A DNA stretch of 20,792 nt from a virus. Shown piece after piece: positions 19,952-20,792 of this stretch. Positions within the stretch are counted from its first letter, which is position 1. Each line of letters opens with the position of its first letter. The notes beneath the pieces are model-generated. The model had not been told where the DNA came from. It did not search any database and was given only the letters and a program-made list of their open reading frames with translations. The DNA lies in IMG/VR virus record IMGVR_UViG_3300042472_000684, positions 1 through 20,792 of that record; one strand, 5' to 3'. The translations under genes were made by a program, and so were the position numbers.

Positions 19952-19986
19952 TATTTGTTTTAACAAAGATATACTATTTGTTTTAA
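19952..19986 (-). promoter_or_regulatory. Promoter flanked by direct repeats
   Basis: The minus strand has TATCTTTG at 19971-19964, fitting TAnnTTTG. On each side lies the same 12-base word TATTTGTTTTAA (plus strand, 19952-19963 and 19975-19986), one upstream and one downstream of the -7 box, 23 bases apart. Two equal sites around the -7 box, two DNA turns apart, are typical of operators for a repressor. Confidence 0.6.
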
Positions 19987-20015
19987 TAAACAGTACTTTT
20001 TAATACATTTTATTT

Positions 20016-20046
20016 AAAAAAATAGCACGATATTTCTAAAGTGCTA
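20016..20046 (-). terminator. Intrinsic terminator after the endolysin gene
   Basis: In the minus strand TAGCAC (20046-20041) pairs with GTGCTA (20028-20023) around a 12-base loop, followed by T7 (20022-20016). It ends the lysis operon eleven bases past the peptidase stop. Confidence 0.75.
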
Positions 20047-20057
20047 GTTTTCAATAG

Positions 20058-20468
20058 TTATTTAATTACTAAAACTTGCTTTCTATTTTTGTTTTTATTG
20101 TAGGAAATATGAATCCACGAAAAATTATGTTCATTTATCACTTGATCAAAGTCTAAATTATCTTTTATAAAATCAAATAGTTTTTTGTTTTCAGCTATAC
20201 TCCCAGCGTCAATATCGATGGCTTTACCTAATCTATGTTGGGAAGTTTTAACTCCGCCTACAGCCTTATTTAACGCTTCATTTCTAAAAAATGAATTAAT
20301 CCTAATAGGCTTTGCATACCACTCTCGCAAAGGTTCAAAAACTAATTCAGCAACCAAACGCATATTTTCCAATTCAATAGGATTAGGAATGTTTTGTATT
20401 CCTCTATTCGCAGCCGTTGGTGACTGCGTAGCTTCTATGTATGTAATGTGTTTACTTATTTTCTCCAT
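20058..20468 (-). CDS. M15-type peptidase endolysin
   Basis: Metallopeptidases of the M15A/VanY-like group cut peptide bonds of peptidoglycan. Seen: residues 56-59 RINS with SFFRNEALNKAVGGVKTSQH giving His78, then GKAIDID with D85, then FDQVINEHNFSWIHISY with catalytic Glu/His region around E113 and metal ligand His120. The 136-residue length is the single-domain phage form with no signal peptide, so a holin is needed. The holin-like gene is directly upstream (TAATG overlap) and a terminator follows. Alternatively it could be a virion-associated lysin, but this location favours lysis. Confidence 0.92.
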   Translation of the reverse strand: MEKISKHITYIEATQSPTAANRGIQNIPNPIELENMRLVAELVFEPLREWYAKPIRINSFFRNEALNKAVGGVKTSQHRLGKAIDIDAGSIAENKKLFDFIKDNLDFDQVINEHNFSWIHISYNKNKNRKQVLVIK

Positions 20469-20647
20469 TACTCAACAGCTAAATGAGAGATTGACTTAAC
20501 TGTTGCTCCGATTGTAAGTAATACACCTCCTACCATTGGAAGTGGAGTCACTAATACACCTCCTACGATTGTAAGTGCTACACCTACTTTACCAACTTTT
20601 ACCCAAAACTTAGGACGCGGTGCTTTAATTCTGTCTAATAATTTCAT
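20468..20647 (-). CDS. Small holin-like membrane protein, 59 aa
   Basis: MKLLDRIKAPRPKFWVKVGK is followed by a hydrophobic, Gly/Val-rich stretch (VGVALTIVGGVLVTPLPMVGGVLLTIGA) long enough for two short transmembrane helices, and a short C-terminus ending HLAVE. I recall MKLLDRIKAPTPKFF-type small proteins next to peptidases in Bacteroidetes phages, usually thought to be holins. The DNA for the two hydrophobic halves carries a repeated unit (about ACACCTCCTAC-ATTG), so the second helix probably arose by duplication. Overlaps the endolysin start as TAATG. Confidence 0.75.
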   Translation of the reverse strand: MKLLDRIKAPRPKFWVKVGKVGVALTIVGGVLVTPLPMVGGVLLTIGATVKSISHLAVE

Positions 20648-20648
20648 A

Positions 20649-20792
20649 TTATTGATTTAAAATGTTACCTATTTCGTTTGTTTGTTGTTTAAATTCATGA
20701 TAATTAAAATCTTCATGGATACTATCTTTAACAAAATCTAACCCTATGTAAGCCGTAAATTGACCATTTTTAAAAACTGGACAAGCGACAAC
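20649..20792 (-). CDS. C-terminal end of an unknown gene, runs off the right edge
   Basis: Open from the right edge to a TAA at 20651-20649 with 47 sense codons. It contains VVACPVFKNGQFTAYIGLDF, a strand pattern resembling sensor-like or GAF-type endings, then a polar tail (FNYHEFKQQTNEIGNILNQ). Its stop lies just above the holin-like ATG, so it belongs to the lysis operon. It might be a larger membrane protein of the lysis set, but the N-terminal part is missing, so no call is made. Confidence 0.65.
   Translation of the reverse strand, partial: VVACPVFKNGQFTAYIGLDFVKDSIHEDFNYHEFKQQTNEIGNILNQ

Overview
The window is a stretch of a double-stranded DNA tailed phage (or prophage) of a low-G+C Bacteroidetes host, most likely a flavobacterium. 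Every credible gene is on the minus strand, so transcription runs from high to low coordinates. The host assignment rests on three things: several copies of the Bacteroidetes -7 promoter element TAnnTTTG on the minus strand, A/T-rich start regions with almost no Shine-Dalgarno signal, and protein families familiar from Bacteroidetes phages. No ribosomal RNA, tRNA, CRISPR array, integrase or insertion sequence was seen.

In order of transcription: (i) 20792-20058, a lysis block with the end of an unknown gene, a small holin-like membrane protein and an M15-type peptidase endolysin, closed by an intrinsic terminator. (ii) 19943-17738, a promoter flanked by direct repeats and a run of about ten tiny early-type genes (one HTH protein, two zinc-ribbon-like proteins, two short membrane peptides), closed by a strong terminator at 17668-17699. 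(iii) 17667-17084, about 650 bases with no intact gene. It holds a large, nearly concentric inverted repeat with iteron-like motifs, a promoter -7 box and a potentially switchable RNA leader. (iv) 17083-15817, relics of HNH/NUMOD4/AP2 homing endonucleases around one intact hypothetical gene and one gene with a nonsense codon. (v) 15817-9072, DNA metabolism: SNF2-type helicase plus beta-class DNA methyltransferase, SF3/D5-like helicase, a C5-cytosine methyltransferase split in two at an A7 run, and a second SNF2-type helicase plus VRR-NUC nuclease. (vi) 9010-5374, small hypotheticals, a Rad52-like annealing protein with a YqaJ exonuclease, a MazG-like hydrolase, an RlpA-like exported protein and a frameshifted OB-fold-like gene. 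(vii) 5298-1, terminase small and large subunits followed directly by tail/connector-type genes. No portal, protease or capsid gene lies between them.

Genes within blocks are joined by ATGA or TAATG stop/start overlaps, which implies translational coupling. The replication block has no DNA polymerase, so the phage probably uses the host polymerase loaded by its SF3 helicase, possibly at the repeat-rich region near 17.5 kb. The annealing protein, exonuclease, two helicases and VRR-NUC would supply recombination-dependent replication or repair. Four reading frames are broken in 20 kb (two single-base frameshifts, two in-frame stops). These need raw-read checking before any is called biological.
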